Below are positions 39,045 to 50,585 of a stretch of 64,000 nt of DNA, in pieces. Numbering within the stretch: the stretch's first letter is position 1; the number at the start of each line of letters is the position of its first letter. The translations under genes and the position numbers were made by a program. The stretch comes from Parietichytrium sp. I65-24A. Lineage: Eukaryota; Sar; Bigyra; Thraustochytrida; Thraustochytriidae. The notes beneath the pieces are model-generated. The model was not told the origin of the DNA. It made no database searches and was given only the letters and a program-made list of their open reading frames with translations. The stretch lies in contig BLSF01000020.1 in the NCBI GenBank assembly GCA_012862575.1, positions 531,011 to 595,010 of the forward strand, written 5' to 3'.

Positions 39045-40735
39045 GCTCTTGTAAATTATAGAAAAGTTGAACTTTTGCGTTGCAATTACTTACATTGCTC
39101 ATGCCAAGTGAGATGTGTTGCTGGCTTCGAGATTCTCCGAGAACCTAACGGCGAACCAAATGAGAGTGGCACAAGCGCTTGCACAAGTTGTGCTTGTACT
39201 TGCAACTCTTCCTTGTGTGAAACGGTATCCCATAGTGCTCCAGGCTGAACTAACGCAGCTTTTCCCCGAGGTTTTTATTATAGACAACGCTTTGTGCGAA
39301 TCTTGGCTGCTCGTTTGCGCGCACTCTCCCAGCTGAACTAAAAGTCCATATCTGGGGCACGGCTCTCGACAAGCTTGCTTCACAACATCCATTTTGAGCT
39401 CGCCCCACGGCGCAGCTCTAAACCCAAGGCATTGTTATTGGTTGTTGCACAGAGAGCTCTCGAAAGAGGGGAATTTCGGCAGTTATTTGTTCTCAATTCC
39501 CTCCGCCGAAGGAAAACGCTGCAACGAGTAACGAGTACCGATTTCGACAGGCTGCAGTTCGAAACTCTGTGCTCCGCGAAATAGTCCCGAACGATACATA
39601 CATACAAAACAATATTGAGAAAGAAATCGAAAGAAAGGGAAAGGAGAAAATGTCAAGAAATGCTCACTGTCAATTCGAAGGCGGTTGTATCGCATGTTGC
39701 GCCAAACGCATACCAGGATTTTTCAATGTCGCAAGCTTCTAGACCCATCCCGATGCCACCCAAGGTTCCCATCAACTGATCGCAAAGGATGATTTTCCAA
39801 TGTCGCAGCTTCTCACTGCAGTTTTCGGGCCGGAATGTCCATGAAGGTCATCTCCAGTAGAGGAAACGGAAGATCCGGAATGATTCTACTCCGGCTGCAT
39901 CCTCTGCCAACCACACCGGCCGAGAGACGCAGGGGAAAAGTCTGGCAAAGAGCTCGCCCGTCCCAGTCGTTGTGGACCCAATTCGCATTGCGCAAACTCA
40001 GGCTACCACGAAGTTTACCACACACAACTAATCCTCACATCGCCTGTGTTCAGCCGGCCTATCGCGCTCAGTATTCACAGTCAGTCAGTAGCTAGAGTCA
40101 GTCACTCACGCACAGAGCTTCCTTCGCTTTGGGCAGCCAAGTCATAAATCACGCAACTAAACAACTAAACACAACAACATACATGTCAAAAATACAGGGA
40201 GTGCGAATGCAAATGGCAAAGCCAACCGTGTGAGCGTTAATAAAAGAAGGCGACTTGAATCCACAGTTGTTTTCAGTTTCCTCGCAGCGAGATAGACCGG
40301 AACGAGGGTGCTACTCGTACAGACAGCTACACACAGCAACAGCGACGCAATTCAAGCTCCATAAAGGTCGACCGTAGGCGGCGTGTAGGCGCGGCAGTAC
40401 TACGACTATCGTTGCGCAAAGCGCCTTGGTGTTCTGCATGCAGATTTGCGTCAATTTGTGGGATGGACTGTGATTCGGAGCGTTGCTGCAGTGTGTCACG
40501 GTTCAACTTTCAGTCTGCTCTGCCGCCTTGCGGCGCAACGCAGTGAATAAGCTGGAGACAGGGAACGGCGGGGAAGAGAGCGAAGCTTGCTCTCGATGGA
40601 CTGAACTTGAGTTGAACACCCAAACCCCAAACGAGGCCAGAGACAAAGTGAGCCGACAGAGACACACGCCCTGCGGATAGAACCGGAGCGACCAGTTTGC
40701 AATCCCCACTTATTAGAAGCGAAGCGTAAAGCAAG
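39045..40735. other. Intergenic region
   Basis: Downstream of HMG-CoA lyase and upstream of the ABCG gene, both on the plus strand. Several short frames (up to about 97 codons, minus strand 39392-39099) occur but show no recognisable domain. I see no RNA gene. Confidence 0.55.
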
Positions 40736-42650
40736 ATGTCGCGCCTCGACTTTGACAACATTCACTACTCGGTGAACTCGCTGCATATTCTGAAAGGCGT
40801 GAGTGGAAGCCTGCAGGCAGGACGATTCTATGCCTTTCTCGGAAAATCGGGGTCCGGGGTAAGTTTGATGTTTTATCTTCTGCCAGGTTCGGTCTCTAGA
40901 CTAATTCGCGCGGTGACTTGGTCTCTTGCTACCACAGAAAACAACGTTGTTGGACCTAATCGCAAGGCGAAAGCGTGTGGGGGAGTGGTGTGGTTCGATT
41001 CGATTGAATGACAAGCCTGTGGTTGGGGGCGGAGCTTGGCGCAGGCTGTGCGGATATGTTCTTCAGCATGACCGGCTGTTATCCTCGGCCACGGTATTTG
41101 AAACCCTGATGTTTTCTGTTCAGTTGCGCACCAAGTACGGGACGCCCCACGAAGAGCACGTTGCACGTGTCAACGAGGTTCTGGAAGAGCTTTCGTTGAC
41201 ACATCGTATGGATGCAAGAGTCGGATCCGAGGCTGCTCGCAGCCTTTCTGGAGGAGAGATGCGCAGGGTGTCGATCGGCATCGAGCTAGTGGCTGATGTG
41301 AAAATTTTACTTCTGGATGAACCCACCAGCGGGCTGGATTCTACCACAGCTCGTTCCATTGTCGAGGTTTTAAAGCAACTTGCTCGCAGAGGATCACGCA
41401 TCGTCGCTGCGACGATACATCAACCTTCGTCCTCAATCACTACTTTGTTCGACGACATGATGCTTCTCTCCCATGGGCAGGTTTGCTACGAAGGCGCGTG
41501 GGACAAGGTTGTCGATCACTTCGCCTCCCTTGGATTTGTGTGCCCACATTATATGAACCCAACTGATTTCTTCATGGATCTCACGTCGGAAGACGACTCG
41601 AGGCTTACGATGATCAAGAGTGTGCAGCAAGCCATCGGCGACAGGGACCACCCTGAGCAGGAAAGCCACGAGGTACAAGACGATGAGGATCTGGAGTCGA
41701 TCGAAATGTACCAAACACCCTTTCTCTTTCAATTCAAGGTGCTCTGGGTTCGTGCGTTCAAGCAGTGGTACCGAAATGACTTGATGTTGGTGAGCGAGCT
41801 GGTGCAGTATTTGTTCTGTGGACTTTTCATCGGCGTGATGTACCACTCTTTCAAAGACGACTTTGATGCAACAAGTGGGGTTTTCGACCGAATCTCCGCT
41901 ATCTTCTTTGTTCTTACCACGATCTGCTTTATCCCATCGTTTACAGTGGTAACTTTGTCTGCCGAGGATCGGCCACTATTCAAGAAGGAAGTCAGCTCAG
42001 GAATGTATCGTCCAAGCGCGTCTTTCTTGGCCAAGATGGGAACCACCTGGCCATTTGAGCTTACACTCGGGCTACTGTTCGCGATCTGCTGCTATTTCTT
42101 GTGCGGCTTCAAGTTCAGCTTTGGCAGTTTCTTATCCTTCTACATCATTATGGCTGTCTTCCTTCTGGTGTGTGAGACGATTGGTCTTCTATGTGCAGTT
42201 CTCACGCCGACGCCGACGATCGGGGTTCTCTTACTCTCTGTTATCATGCTAGTTTGCTTGGCGCTCGGCGGCTTTCTTGTATCTCAGCCAAAGGTGTGGT
42301 ACGAGTGGTTTGAGAAGATCAATTTCTTTGTTTACGCGTACACTGCCATGGCTGTTAGCGAGTTCCAGGGGCAGACGTATTACGTCAACTCCGAGCCTGT
42401 TGATGCTCTTTCGTACCTGCGCGACATTGGGAGAATTCGAAACGACCTGTCTGTTTGGGAAAATTTTTCCATTCTGTTGGCTATGCTGGTAATCCTTCGC
42501 TTGTTGACATTGACAATCCATTCGCGAAGTCTGTTCAGGTCCTCTTTCAAGAGGATGGCGTCTGAGCCGAAGGTCACCGTTGTGCAAGACGCCGAGCCTA
42601 GTATCGCTCCAACAACGCGCAAAGGAGGAGATCCCATGTCCCAAGTATAA
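40736..42650 (+). CDS. ABCG-family half transporter
   Basis: Join 40736-40858, 40938-42650 gives 611 aa. The 79-bp intron (GTAAGT...CACAG) falls inside the Walker A codons, between Gly41 and Lys42 of GKSGSGKT (36-43). Q-loop region is YVLQHDRL, signature LSGGEMRR (about 144-151), Walker B ILLLDEPTSGLD (about 163-174), and H-loop IHQPSS. An ABC2 membrane part of six hydrophobic helices follows, from about residue 290 to 560. The order NBD then TMD and the length of about 610 aa are those of eukaryotic ABCG (White) half transporters, which work as dimers exporting lipids, sterols or pigments. The substrate cannot be told. There is no transit or signal peptide. Confidence 0.95.
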
Positions 42651-42896
42651 GAAACCTCACTTCCACTATATTGATGAAATTGATTTGTAAAGCTGCATTC
42701 TATAAAGTAACCTTCAATATTGTAAAAGCACGAGCCATCGGGCTCTAGCGACCACCGTGCACGCAAAACAGTGATGGTCTGACGAGTTTGAAACGGCTTT
42801 CACCGAGGGTCAAAATTCTGTCGTCACATGCTTGTTAACGTAACACGCAATAATTATGTGACATCACGAAGCTTTTCAATAGTTTGATACTATATC
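42651..42896. other. Convergent 3' intergenic region
   Basis: About 250 bp between the stops of ABCG (+) and NDUFAF3 (-), holding both 3' UTRs. No further gene. Confidence 0.6.
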
Positions 42897-43535
42897 TCAT
42901 TCTTCGTCGTCTTCATCCGGAATCACAACAGCCGCAACCTTGCGGTCCTCGGTATTCATAAGGTTGAAGGTGGCACATGCATGAAACGACGCAGAAACCT
43001 CTACTGGCGCAATTCTTCTCAATTTCGATGACAACTCTTCAGGAAGGTGGACCGTGGTAGGCCCCGTCCCGATTACCAGGAGCTCCACAGGTGGCGACAC
43101 CATTTCCAATAACTTGAAATGATCAATAGTCAGCTCCTCCACGCTTTTCACTTTCATCTCAAGCACCAAGTCGTCGAGCAGCATCACTGATCCTTCCACA
43201 AAGTCGTTATTGATAAAGAATCCTCCACTGCCAGTGCCTTTTATGTTGATTTTCCCGCCTGCCCCGGCCTCAGTCATCTCGATCGCATACGCGTACTTGT
43301 CCAGCTTGTTCTGTCCCATGTCCGGATGAATGATCTTCTCCACCTGCATAGCTTCTTCCTCCGTCATCTCCAGCTGCGACTTGTTCAGCTTCTCTCGACC
43401 GCCGAGCGCCTCGTCGCCGCTCGCCCAGCGCACGCACTCCCATCTCCCGCCGCGCATTCGCCCGCCCAACACCCTTTGCGACTTGCAAGCCGGCGAGGGC
43501 ACCTTGCTCAACCCCAAACCCAGTCTCCGCAACAT
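42897..43535 (-). CDS. NDUFAF3: NDUFAF3-like mitochondrial complex I assembly factor
   Basis: Single exon, 212 aa. Residues 1-45 are Arg/Gly-rich with few acids, a mitochondrial presequence. The Mth938/DUF498 fold follows: FFINNDFVEGSVMLLDD, LTIDHFKLLE, PVELLVIGTGPTT, LPEELSSKLRRI and the C-terminal HACATFNLMNTEDRKVAAVVIP. The VIGTG and ACATFN blocks are characteristic of NDUFAF3, which with NDUFAF4 helps assemble the Q-module arm of respiratory complex I. Its presence implies a respiring mitochondrion with complex I. The acidic end (DEDDEE) is unremarkable. It is convergent with ABCG. Confidence 0.88.
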   Translation of the reverse strand: MLRRLGLGLSKVPSPACKSQRVLGGRMRGGRWECVRWASGDEALGGREKLNKSQLEMTEEEAMQVEKIIHPDMGQNKLDKYAYAIEMTEAGAGGKINIKGTGSGGFFINNDFVEGSVMLLDDLVLEMKVKSVEELTIDHFKLLEMVSPPVELLVIGTGPTTVHLPEELSSKLRRIAPVEVSASFHACATFNLMNTEDRKVAAVVIPDEDDEE

Positions 43536-44278
43536 CTTCCAACACCCTTGCGCTATGGTCTCCGTTCGAACGAGTTCCAGTCACTGCCCCAGTCCCACAA
43601 ACTTCCAGTCTCCTCAGCTCCTGTCTCTCCGCGTCGCGACTATCGATCGCAGCTGTCCGTCTCTCGCACTTTGGTCGCTCTCTTTACAACACTCGTGCTT
43701 CTTTCTTGGGTCGGGGTAAAACCATGCGGGTAAAACACTGTGGCAATAATGTAAAACTCGAACTTATTCGACTCAGTGGATCTCTCTCAGTGGCGAGGAA
43801 TTAATTGTTCATGTATTGACTGCGACATGATGGTGCGTCATGTTAATCATCATGGATGATGGAGGGGACTTGCGCGTGGTGCGTCAAGAAGAGAACGGCT
43901 TCGTTTTCGACAACTCGATGGCATTTGACACTTGCGAAGACGGAAAGCATTCCGAATGTGGAGTGCGGCGCTTTTGTTGAGCGGAATGCATAATGCGGAA
44001 TGCGTACTGACAGTGAGTACTGCGGGCAGACGTTCACGTTCGCGCAAAGTTCGAAACCTTGAAGGGCTTTTGTCGAATCATGTAAGCATGGCTTATCATG
44101 TAAGCATGGCTCCTTGATCGTTTGTGCGGAGTTGATGTTCTGGATAACGTCTGCACTTGCATGGAGTCACCAATGCAATGTTGCACCGTCCGAGATCGAG
44201 GAACGGCAGGAGCGGAATTTGGCGAAATTGTGTATTTAAGGCTGATCTGTGGTTGTTTTGTTTGTTGTTTAGAGAAGA
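43536..44278. other. Intergenic region
   Basis: Upstream of NDUFAF3 (-) and of the small orphan frame (+). It contains a tandem GTAAGCATGGC pair (about 44081-44109) and a TATTTAAG at about 44232 that could serve the orphan. No gene seen. Confidence 0.5.
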
Positions 44279-44614
44279 ATGAACTGGGCCGCGAAAGATG
44301 ATACGTTGCTGCTTCCATGCGATAAAAGAGCAAAAACCTCTCGAAGGACCGAGCCAGCGTTTGAAATGATGCAGGTGTATACCGTGGCTGACGAGAAGCT
44401 AGACAAAGTTTTTTTCGTGGATGTAACCAGTTCGGCCGCGTCAGAGAGAGGGAGAGTAGTTCGGCTTACATTCCGCGACGTGGTTGAAAGTTGTTTAGGA
44501 CGCAAGAGGGACTTGGGGGATCGGAGAAGATGTCCTGGCTTGACGATGGATGATGTGATGATAATGGGTTCTGCCTGGTCTTGTCAAATGCAAATTAGAG
44601 TCGAGTGCTCATGA
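44279..44614 (+). CDS. Hypothetical small protein, 111 aa
   Basis: ATG-started frame MNWAAKDDTLLLPC...QIRVECS. No recognisable domain. A TATTTAAG lies about 45 bp upstream. Composition is balanced and codon choice looks mildly gene-like, and it ends 26 bp before the stop of the convergent CID-domain gene without overlap. It may be a short species-specific gene or a chance frame in the neighbour's 3' region. Confidence 0.35.
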   Translation: MNWAAKDDTLLLPCDKRAKTSRRTEPAFEMMQVYTVADEKLDKVFFVDVTSSAASERGRVVRLTFRDVVESCLGRKRDLGDRRRCPGLTMDDVMIMGSAWSCQMQIRVECS

Positions 44615-44640
44615 AACGCATCCATTGCAGAGGAGCTCGG

Positions 44641-46272
44641 TCAATACATTGGCGGAGGATGCGATCGCGGGGGTGGCCCGGAGGGCGGTCTCGGAGGTGG
44701 CCCTTGAGATAGATATGCAACGATGTGATCGAGACGGCGACCGGCCGGCGGTGGGCCCATTGGAGGTGGGCCAATCGCGGCATCATACGTTTGCATCGGG
44801 GGAGGTCCAAACGGCGGGAAAGGTGGTGCTTGTTGACCATGTGGAGGTGGCAAAAAACCCAGTGCGCGCATGGGATCCATGCCCATAGGTGGAGCTGGTC
44901 CCCCAGGCGGAGGCTTTGGCGCTCCGTTAATGGCCGCCGAAACTGTATCCAAGAGGGACTTTGGTAGCTTTTCAGCAGGCGGGCCAGGCGGAGCGTTGAA
45001 CGTCTGTGGAAGTTGTTGTGTTTGCTTTGCAAACATCGAGTCCAGAAATGCTGAAGCAAGCTTGGAAACATTCTCCTCTCCTGCATTTCGCTCGGACTGC
45101 TGGTTTGACGGAGGGTCGTATGTCGACCCAGAATAGTCGTACGAGTCGTACGAGTCGCCTCCTCTCGAGTAACTTGCAGATCTCGATGCGCTCTGCTGAC
45201 GGCGTTCTTCGTCTTCTCGTTCTTGCTCTTTTCGGCGTTTTCGCATTTGATTTTCCTGAAACAGCTGCCGAGCAATGGTGCGCGCTCTCTTGCGAAACGC
45301 TTTTTGTTCCGATATAACGTTCGCAAGTTCGCCAGCAAACCTTGCAGAGTGGTCCATTGCCTCTGTTAGAAGCACGGTCAAGGATGTATCGCGCTCCTGG
45401 GCCGTGTTTGTTCTTGTGACACAGTCCTTAAGAAGCGCCTCCGTCTGGGCAAAATTCAGATTCAGCTTCTCTTCTCTCTGAACAATCTCGTACAACGAGT
45501 CGTCTCCCTTTGCGTCGGAATCTGTCGGCGCGCTATTTGCAGTCTGTAATGGAGACCTCCACCCCTCCTGCCGTTCGAATGCATCCACCTTGTACCTCAC
45601 CCGCTCAACCTTCTCGGCGATGAGCTCATCGCGAATGGTCTCAAATTCAGCAGAGTCAATGGCCTCCAGTAGCTTTTTAGAATCATTATCAACGTTTGCT
45701 TCCAACGCGATATCTCCCGCAAGATTTACCAGCCGGACGGCCTTTCGGAGGTCGTCCTCCCCGCCCAGTTCTTCTTCGTCAGAGCTGGGGTAAGCATCTT
45801 CGGGGTTTGCCCCTTCGTGTGCATGCTTTTCTTTTGCTGCATCTTTATGCCCCAATACTGGGTCCGCAGCGACACTCTTGCGCCCAGCAAAAGCGTCTTT
45901 GACACTGCGAAGTTGCTCGTCGTTCAGAACACTTCGCTCCTCCCAAATCTTGATCATGCGCTCCAGCTTCTCGGTGATCTTTGAGCCTCCCTCCTTGGCC
46001 GTAAGACCAATGTTCTTGACGACTTCTGGTACGAAGAGGTCAACAAAGTAGTCGCCATACGTCTTCTTGGTTGTCTGCATCACGTCATTTGCCACGTAGA
46101 AGAGCAACAGTCGATTGGCTCTATCCCGCCTCACCTGCTCCGACCACAGCTCCACACATTCCGCTGCATCTTTGGTCGTCTGCTGCGAGATCCACTTGGA
46201 CAGCCCCGTTATGGACGCCTGCGTGTTCTCCAGCCGCCCGAGCATCCCAAGCAGCTCCAGTTGAGAATACAT
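44641..46272 (-). CDS. RNA polymerase II CTD-interacting domain (CID) protein, RPRD1/Rtt103-like
   Basis: Single exon, 543 aa. Residues 1-130 are a CID: ITGLSKWISQQ, CVELWSEQVRRDRANRLLLFYVANDVMQTTKK, FVPEVVKNIG, and ERMIKIWEERSVLND. The domain binds phosphorylated heptads of the RNA polymerase II C-terminal tail. A long helical, coiled-coil-prone region follows (about 245-355, ending in a basic Lys/Arg-rich part with NQMRKRRKEQ). Then comes a Ser/Tyr/Asp-rich stretch and a Pro/Gly/Met-rich C-terminus (about 415-543). CID then coiled coil matches RPRD1/CREPT and yeast Rtt103, transcription-termination factors. The proline-rich tail is extra and may bind WW or SH3 partners. Confidence 0.88.
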   Translation of the reverse strand: MYSQLELLGMLGRLENTQASITGLSKWISQQTTKDAAECVELWSEQVRRDRANRLLLFYVANDVMQTTKKTYGDYFVDLFVPEVVKNIGLTAKEGGSKITEKLERMIKIWEERSVLNDEQLRSVKDAFAGRKSVAADPVLGHKDAAKEKHAHEGANPEDAYPSSDEEELGGEDDLRKAVRLVNLAGDIALEANVDNDSKKLLEAIDSAEFETIRDELIAEKVERVRYKVDAFERQEGWRSPLQTANSAPTDSDAKGDDSLYEIVQREEKLNLNFAQTEALLKDCVTRTNTAQERDTSLTVLLTEAMDHSARFAGELANVISEQKAFRKRARTIARQLFQENQMRKRRKEQEREDEERRQQSASRSASYSRGGDSYDSYDYSGSTYDPPSNQQSERNAGEENVSKLASAFLDSMFAKQTQQLPQTFNAPPGPPAEKLPKSLLDTVSAAINGAPKPPPGGPAPPMGMDPMRALGFLPPPHGQQAPPFPPFGPPPMQTYDAAIGPPPMGPPPAGRRLDHIVAYLSQGPPPRPPSGPPPRSHPPPMY

Positions 46273-46865
46273 CTCCCCGAAGACTCTCTGTCAGTCACAG
46301 TCTCCAGACTTGCTCAGATCCTGTGCTCAGGCGCGCCCAGCAGCACTCCTTGCGCGCCTGGCACTGAACGGTGCGTACACAGCACTCCTTGCCAGTCCTC
46401 CGAGCACGACGAGCCTCCTCAACCGCAGGCAGAGCAGTGAACAGTGAACAGTGCCAAAGTGCCAACCAAATCTCGACTGCGACAGCCCAACCCGACGAGT
46501 TATTCTCACCGTCGATGCAGTTGCGCTGCTTGAGAGGTCGCTGCTCAACGCTGCTCAACGCTTCTCGACGCTTCTCTTCCTTCGACCCGTGCTCTCGTGG
46601 ACTGGCGGAGTGAGTGGGCCTGTAGCCAAGTGCCTCTGAGTATAAGTGTAACATAACTCTTGATTGTTGATTGAAGAGCGATCGTCAAGGAAAGGAGATG
46701 GGACCCGGAAAGGTCAAAGGTGGGGATGAGGTTTCTTAACATCTGGATGAAGAGCAAGTCAGATTCTGTTCATTGTTTGTGAATTTGTGAAGGAACGGGA
46801 GAGTGGATTGCATAATAGATAACAGCATCACAGTTTTGTGCGAGTCATGATGAATGGTTGTGGGA
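46273..46865. other. Intergenic region
   Basis: About 590 bp between the CID gene start and the C1a-32-like stop, both minus strand. It has short internal repeats (GAGTGAACAGTG-like, AACGCTGCTC). Nothing gene-like seen. Confidence 0.55.
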
Positions 46866-47574
46866 TTACTCCTCCACGGCGTCTGCACCTTCGCTTTTCG
46901 GCTCGTCGAGACTGACCTCCTCCAAGATGTTTGACGGCAATAAGGTTGGGACAGGAACGTGCTGGCGAGGCAGTGCAAGCTGCACCTCTGCAACCAAGAC
47001 TTTGGAAGGGCATCGGCGCTGAAAGACTCGCGCGAATGTCTTGAAATGCTTGAATATGGTGCGACTGAAATATCTGACGATTGCCTGGATCTGAGTCAAG
47101 GAGAAAAGCTCCTTCTGTTTGGGGGAGTTCTCCACGCCGTGGGTCTCGATCAGCATTGCGAACCTCGCGTAGCTCTCTTCCAATTTCAGCTGCTCGTTAG
47201 CGAAAAAGGTGTCGAGAAGAACCGCTTTGGCGATAGAGACAAGAGCGGACGCTTGCTCGGCAGTGAACTGCGATTCTTGTGCAAAGTGAAACGTGAGAAG
47301 CAAGGTGTCTTTAACAATAGCCGTGTACTTTCTGTTCTCCATGTCGCTCTCATTCAGGGGCGGTAACTCAATCAGCTCCGCGAACAACCTGCACACAAGC
47401 AGTCAGCCATTAGTCAGTCCAGCTGCTTCGTCGCAACCATCCACATTTTCACAAAACCACGCCAACTCACCTTCCCATGGCTTCAGGCCGGCCGCTCATC
47501 TCTCCAAGCTCGCGCACATTTTCCTCCGACAGGTCTGCCCACGCCAAGTTCACCCGGATCTCCTCTTCAGACAT
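46866..47574 (-). CDS. Flagellar C1a-32 / CFAP119 (CCDC189)-like protein
   Basis: Exon 1 is 47574-47471 and exon 2 is 47388-46866, 208 aa. The intron of 82 bp has a GTGAGT donor, TGACTAAT branch-like site and TGCAG acceptor. Splicing joins EAMGR to LFAELIELP. The first ATG of the frame is used; the open frame above it starts with GTG. Recognisable pieces are TFHFAQESQFTAEQASALVSI, ESYARFAMLIETHGV, then KELFSLTQIQAIVRYFSRTIFKHFK with FARVFQRR. The last block is typical of the C1a-32/CFAP119 family of the ciliary central-pair C1a projection. If right, the organism has a flagellated stage. The call is by motif recall; alignment would settle it. Confidence 0.7.
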
Positions 47575-48156
47575 CCCCCTCCTCCAGTCTTCACCAGTCT
47601 CAACCACTGTCACACTGTCACACTGTCCCACTGTCCGAAACCAACGAACGTCTTCCAATTCCTTCCTTTCAAATCCTCTCAAATCCTTCTGTCTCGACCC
47701 TCTGTCCTCGTGGTGCACGTGATGCACGTGATGTTTGTATGGAACTTCGCGCTTTCATATATACCAAATGTGTTGTTCGACCAATGTGTTTGTCCAAAGG
47801 AAATGAAAGCAAAGTCACACGCATTATGATAAGACCGTTTACGCCGTACAGTTCCCAATACCACGGGAGCGTAGGAGGTCAGGAGGTCTTGCGACGAATA
47901 GACGAATAGTATTGTGATCGCGAACGGAGGGAAGCTGGTTTGCTCACGAACAATCCGAGTTCCACTGGCTTCTCATGTCATCATGTCATCTGTCATCGTT
48001 GATAATCGTTGTCATAGTTGTCATCGTAAGATAAGTGAGATGACGAGTGTGCGAAGGTGAAAGGGTGCGCGCTGAGGACAGGCTGGAGCTGTTGGCAGAA
48101 GAGCAGAGGATAGGAAGGAGAGTCGGCGCGTTTGCTTCAGAGGCCAGTGTGGAGAA
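47575..48156. other. Divergent intergenic region
   Basis: About 580 bp between C1a-32-like (-) and COG2 (+). It contains TGTCACAC repeats near 47600-47640, GATGCACGTGATG (about 47711-47732) and ATGTCATC repeats near 47975-48000. No gene seen. Confidence 0.55.
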
Positions 48157-50467
48157 ATGTTTGAAGATGAGGTGTTTCTGGCGGAGGGGTTCTCTGCTGA
48201 TGAGTGAGTTACCTGCGGCTTGGTTTGGGCTTGGATCCTGTTCAATGGCTGGGATGTTTGTCGTTCTCGATAAAGTGTATATACTAAGTGGTGGATTTTT
48301 CAATGTGTCGCGTAGCTTCGTAAATGAGCAGCGGAAGGAGTTGACGCTGGAAAAGCTGGAGCAGGAACTGGAGCATTATGTCGCCAACCTGGACAACACG
48401 TTGGTGAACATAATCAACAATGATTACTCATCTTTTCTGAAGCTGTCTAGTATGTTGGTGGATATCGATGCTCTAGTCGCCAGCCTGCGAGAGCCTCTCA
48501 ACCAACTGGAAGGCAAGGTCGAGGAGGTAAAGAAGGTGGTGAGCGCACCATTGGAGACACAATCTGCCATGTTGGAGGATATTATGTACATCCAAGAGAA
48601 GAAGAAGGTTATCAAGCTATGCTTGTCGGCACGAGAGTCTTTGGATAAAGTCGAGAGCCAAGTAAGCCAGGTTTGCCGCGAGCTGCAAACGAGTAACACC
48701 GTCGAAGAAGATGCACCCGAAATGGATGGAACCGATGATGTCGACCTTTTGCCAGAATCGATTCACGAAGCCCTTGGTCGTGCTTCCCAGAGACTTGCGA
48801 GAGTATCGTTTCTGTCGCAAGAGAATCAAGGCCTTCCCTTTCTTCGATCTATTCGCGCAAAGGCAAGGAGCTTGGAGCATTCTCTTCTGGAAGAGCTAGA
48901 TAAAGCTTTCATACAGTCACTAAACTCCGGATCCTCACGCAAAGTGGACGCTGAGAAGCAAGCAAAGGCTATTGCAGCAGTTCTACGTGCATACGTGGCG
49001 CTGAACAGGCGGGATCAAGCAAACTCAGTGTTTTCCAATAAGGTCGTGAAACCGTTTTTGAAAGATTTGTTCGTGCAAGGCAACGTTGACGCAGGCGGGG
49101 CGCGAGGTTCTGCGAACGGACTAGCACAACTCTATAAACAGGTCATTGAGTTCATTCAGACAAGTTGCAAACCTCTCCTAGACGTTGTCAGGAATTCTGA
49201 GGAAGGTTTGGGGCAGTTGGATTTTGTGGGGTCCAGTATATGCATTGGGCTTCACGAGGTATTGAAGGAGCAGTTGAGCCTAGTTTATGCGAGTGGGTCG
49301 GCAGATACGCTTTTCCACTCCTATCGAAAAACGCTTGCGATGTTCAACTTACTCGCGGCGCTTGCATCGAACAAAGAGGAGGCTGATCAGGTGAAAAAGG
49401 ATACCCTGGCGCTGTGGAACCTTTCCGTTTACACACAGCTCCGTTCGCAAGAAATGTTTCAGAGGCTTGAGGAGGCTTGTATAGAGCCGATCCCTTCTGC
49501 ACATGTGCAACAAGACGGCGAACCATACTGCTTGGAGGCCTCGAAGGTTCTGCAATCCTGTCTTCAGCTTTGTTGGGACGAAAAGAATGGAGACATTTAC
49601 CTCGACAGGGTTGGCCCACAAATTTTTCGGATAACCTTGGAGTTACTCACTCGATACTCAGTCTGGTCGGCCATGGCGGTCCAAATGATGTGTGAGCAGT
49701 ATTCAATTCCACTCTTTCCGCAAGTAGGGAAATTTTTAGAGGAGACGGAAGCAGGATCCTTGCAAGAGTCTTCAGCACAAAAGTCATGGGGCGGAAACAA
49801 GTGCGACCATTTGGTTTTACTAATGTCAGACACTGAGAAGATTGCCGCTACGTTGGACGACTTAGTAGTGCTTATTCAGGGCAAGCTTTTCATAATGGAT
49901 GTGAACAGCGCTGAAATGAATGCTGGAATCATAGCGGTAGAGAGAGCAGTCAAAGACACATACGGTAAAGTCTTGGCCGAGATAAGGGAAGGGGCAAGTG
50001 CCGCAATTGAGCAGCAAATCACGAAGGAGTGCAACGGCATTTTGTCCAACGGGCTCAAAAGCATTCCGCCGATGTACCGCATGACAAATCGCCCAGCCCC
50101 AACTGACGCGTCTTCATTTTCGAGCAAAGTACTCGAACCACTCGAAGCTTTTTTGAAAGATAGCAAAGCAACTTTGCTCCAGGAAAACGCGATCCAAACT
50201 CTATCCACCACAGTCTGCCAAGCTTTATTGGATGAGTTCCATTCAACGTCCAAAAAAATCTTGGATGAGGTGGTGTCGTCTGAAAACGCACTGAGACGGC
50301 TGAAGCGAAACACGTCCAACCGCCAAATGGACAGCGACAAGATCAAAATACAGTTCACCCTCGACCTGGAAAGCCTAGGTGTCAGTGCGTCCGCAATTGG
50401 GGTGGACTTGGAGTCGAATGATACATATAACAGCCTCAAGACCGATTTCACGGTGATACAGTCGTAG
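48157..50467 (+). CDS. COG2: Conserved oligomeric Golgi complex subunit 2
   Basis: Join 48157-48203, 48316-50467 gives 732 aa. The first exon is only 47 nt and encodes MFEDEVFLAEGFSADD. It is in a different frame from the exon 2 sequence, which is why simple frame calls start upstream at a GTG. The intron (112 bp) is GTGAGT...CTAAG...GTAG. The join restores the COG2 N-terminal pattern F...F....R...L..L...L..Y. The rest of the conserved N-terminus is SSFLKLSSMLVDIDALVASLREPL with a coiled coil after it, and the C-terminal helical COG2 domain runs to 50467. COG2 is part of lobe A of the COG tether, which carries retrograde vesicles within the Golgi. Length agrees with the family. Confidence 0.9.
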
Positions 50468-50585
50468 TCCTGTAAACAAGAAGTGTGTTGAGCCGGTAGT
50501 TTATATTATAGAGCAGGTACTTACAAGTTTCCTTTGTCACCTCCACTTTCTCTTGCAGATGGATGAAAGAAACACTGACAATTGA

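Noticed and set aside
39099-39392. 97-codon minus-strand ATG frame and a 58-codon plus-strand frame (39160-39336)
   Set aside because: They overlap each other, are short and show no domain or promoter support.
48047-48315. Long N-terminal extension of COG2 in the exon 2 frame
   Set aside because: It starts at a GTG, has no family similarity, and splicing to a 47-nt exon restores the known N-terminus.
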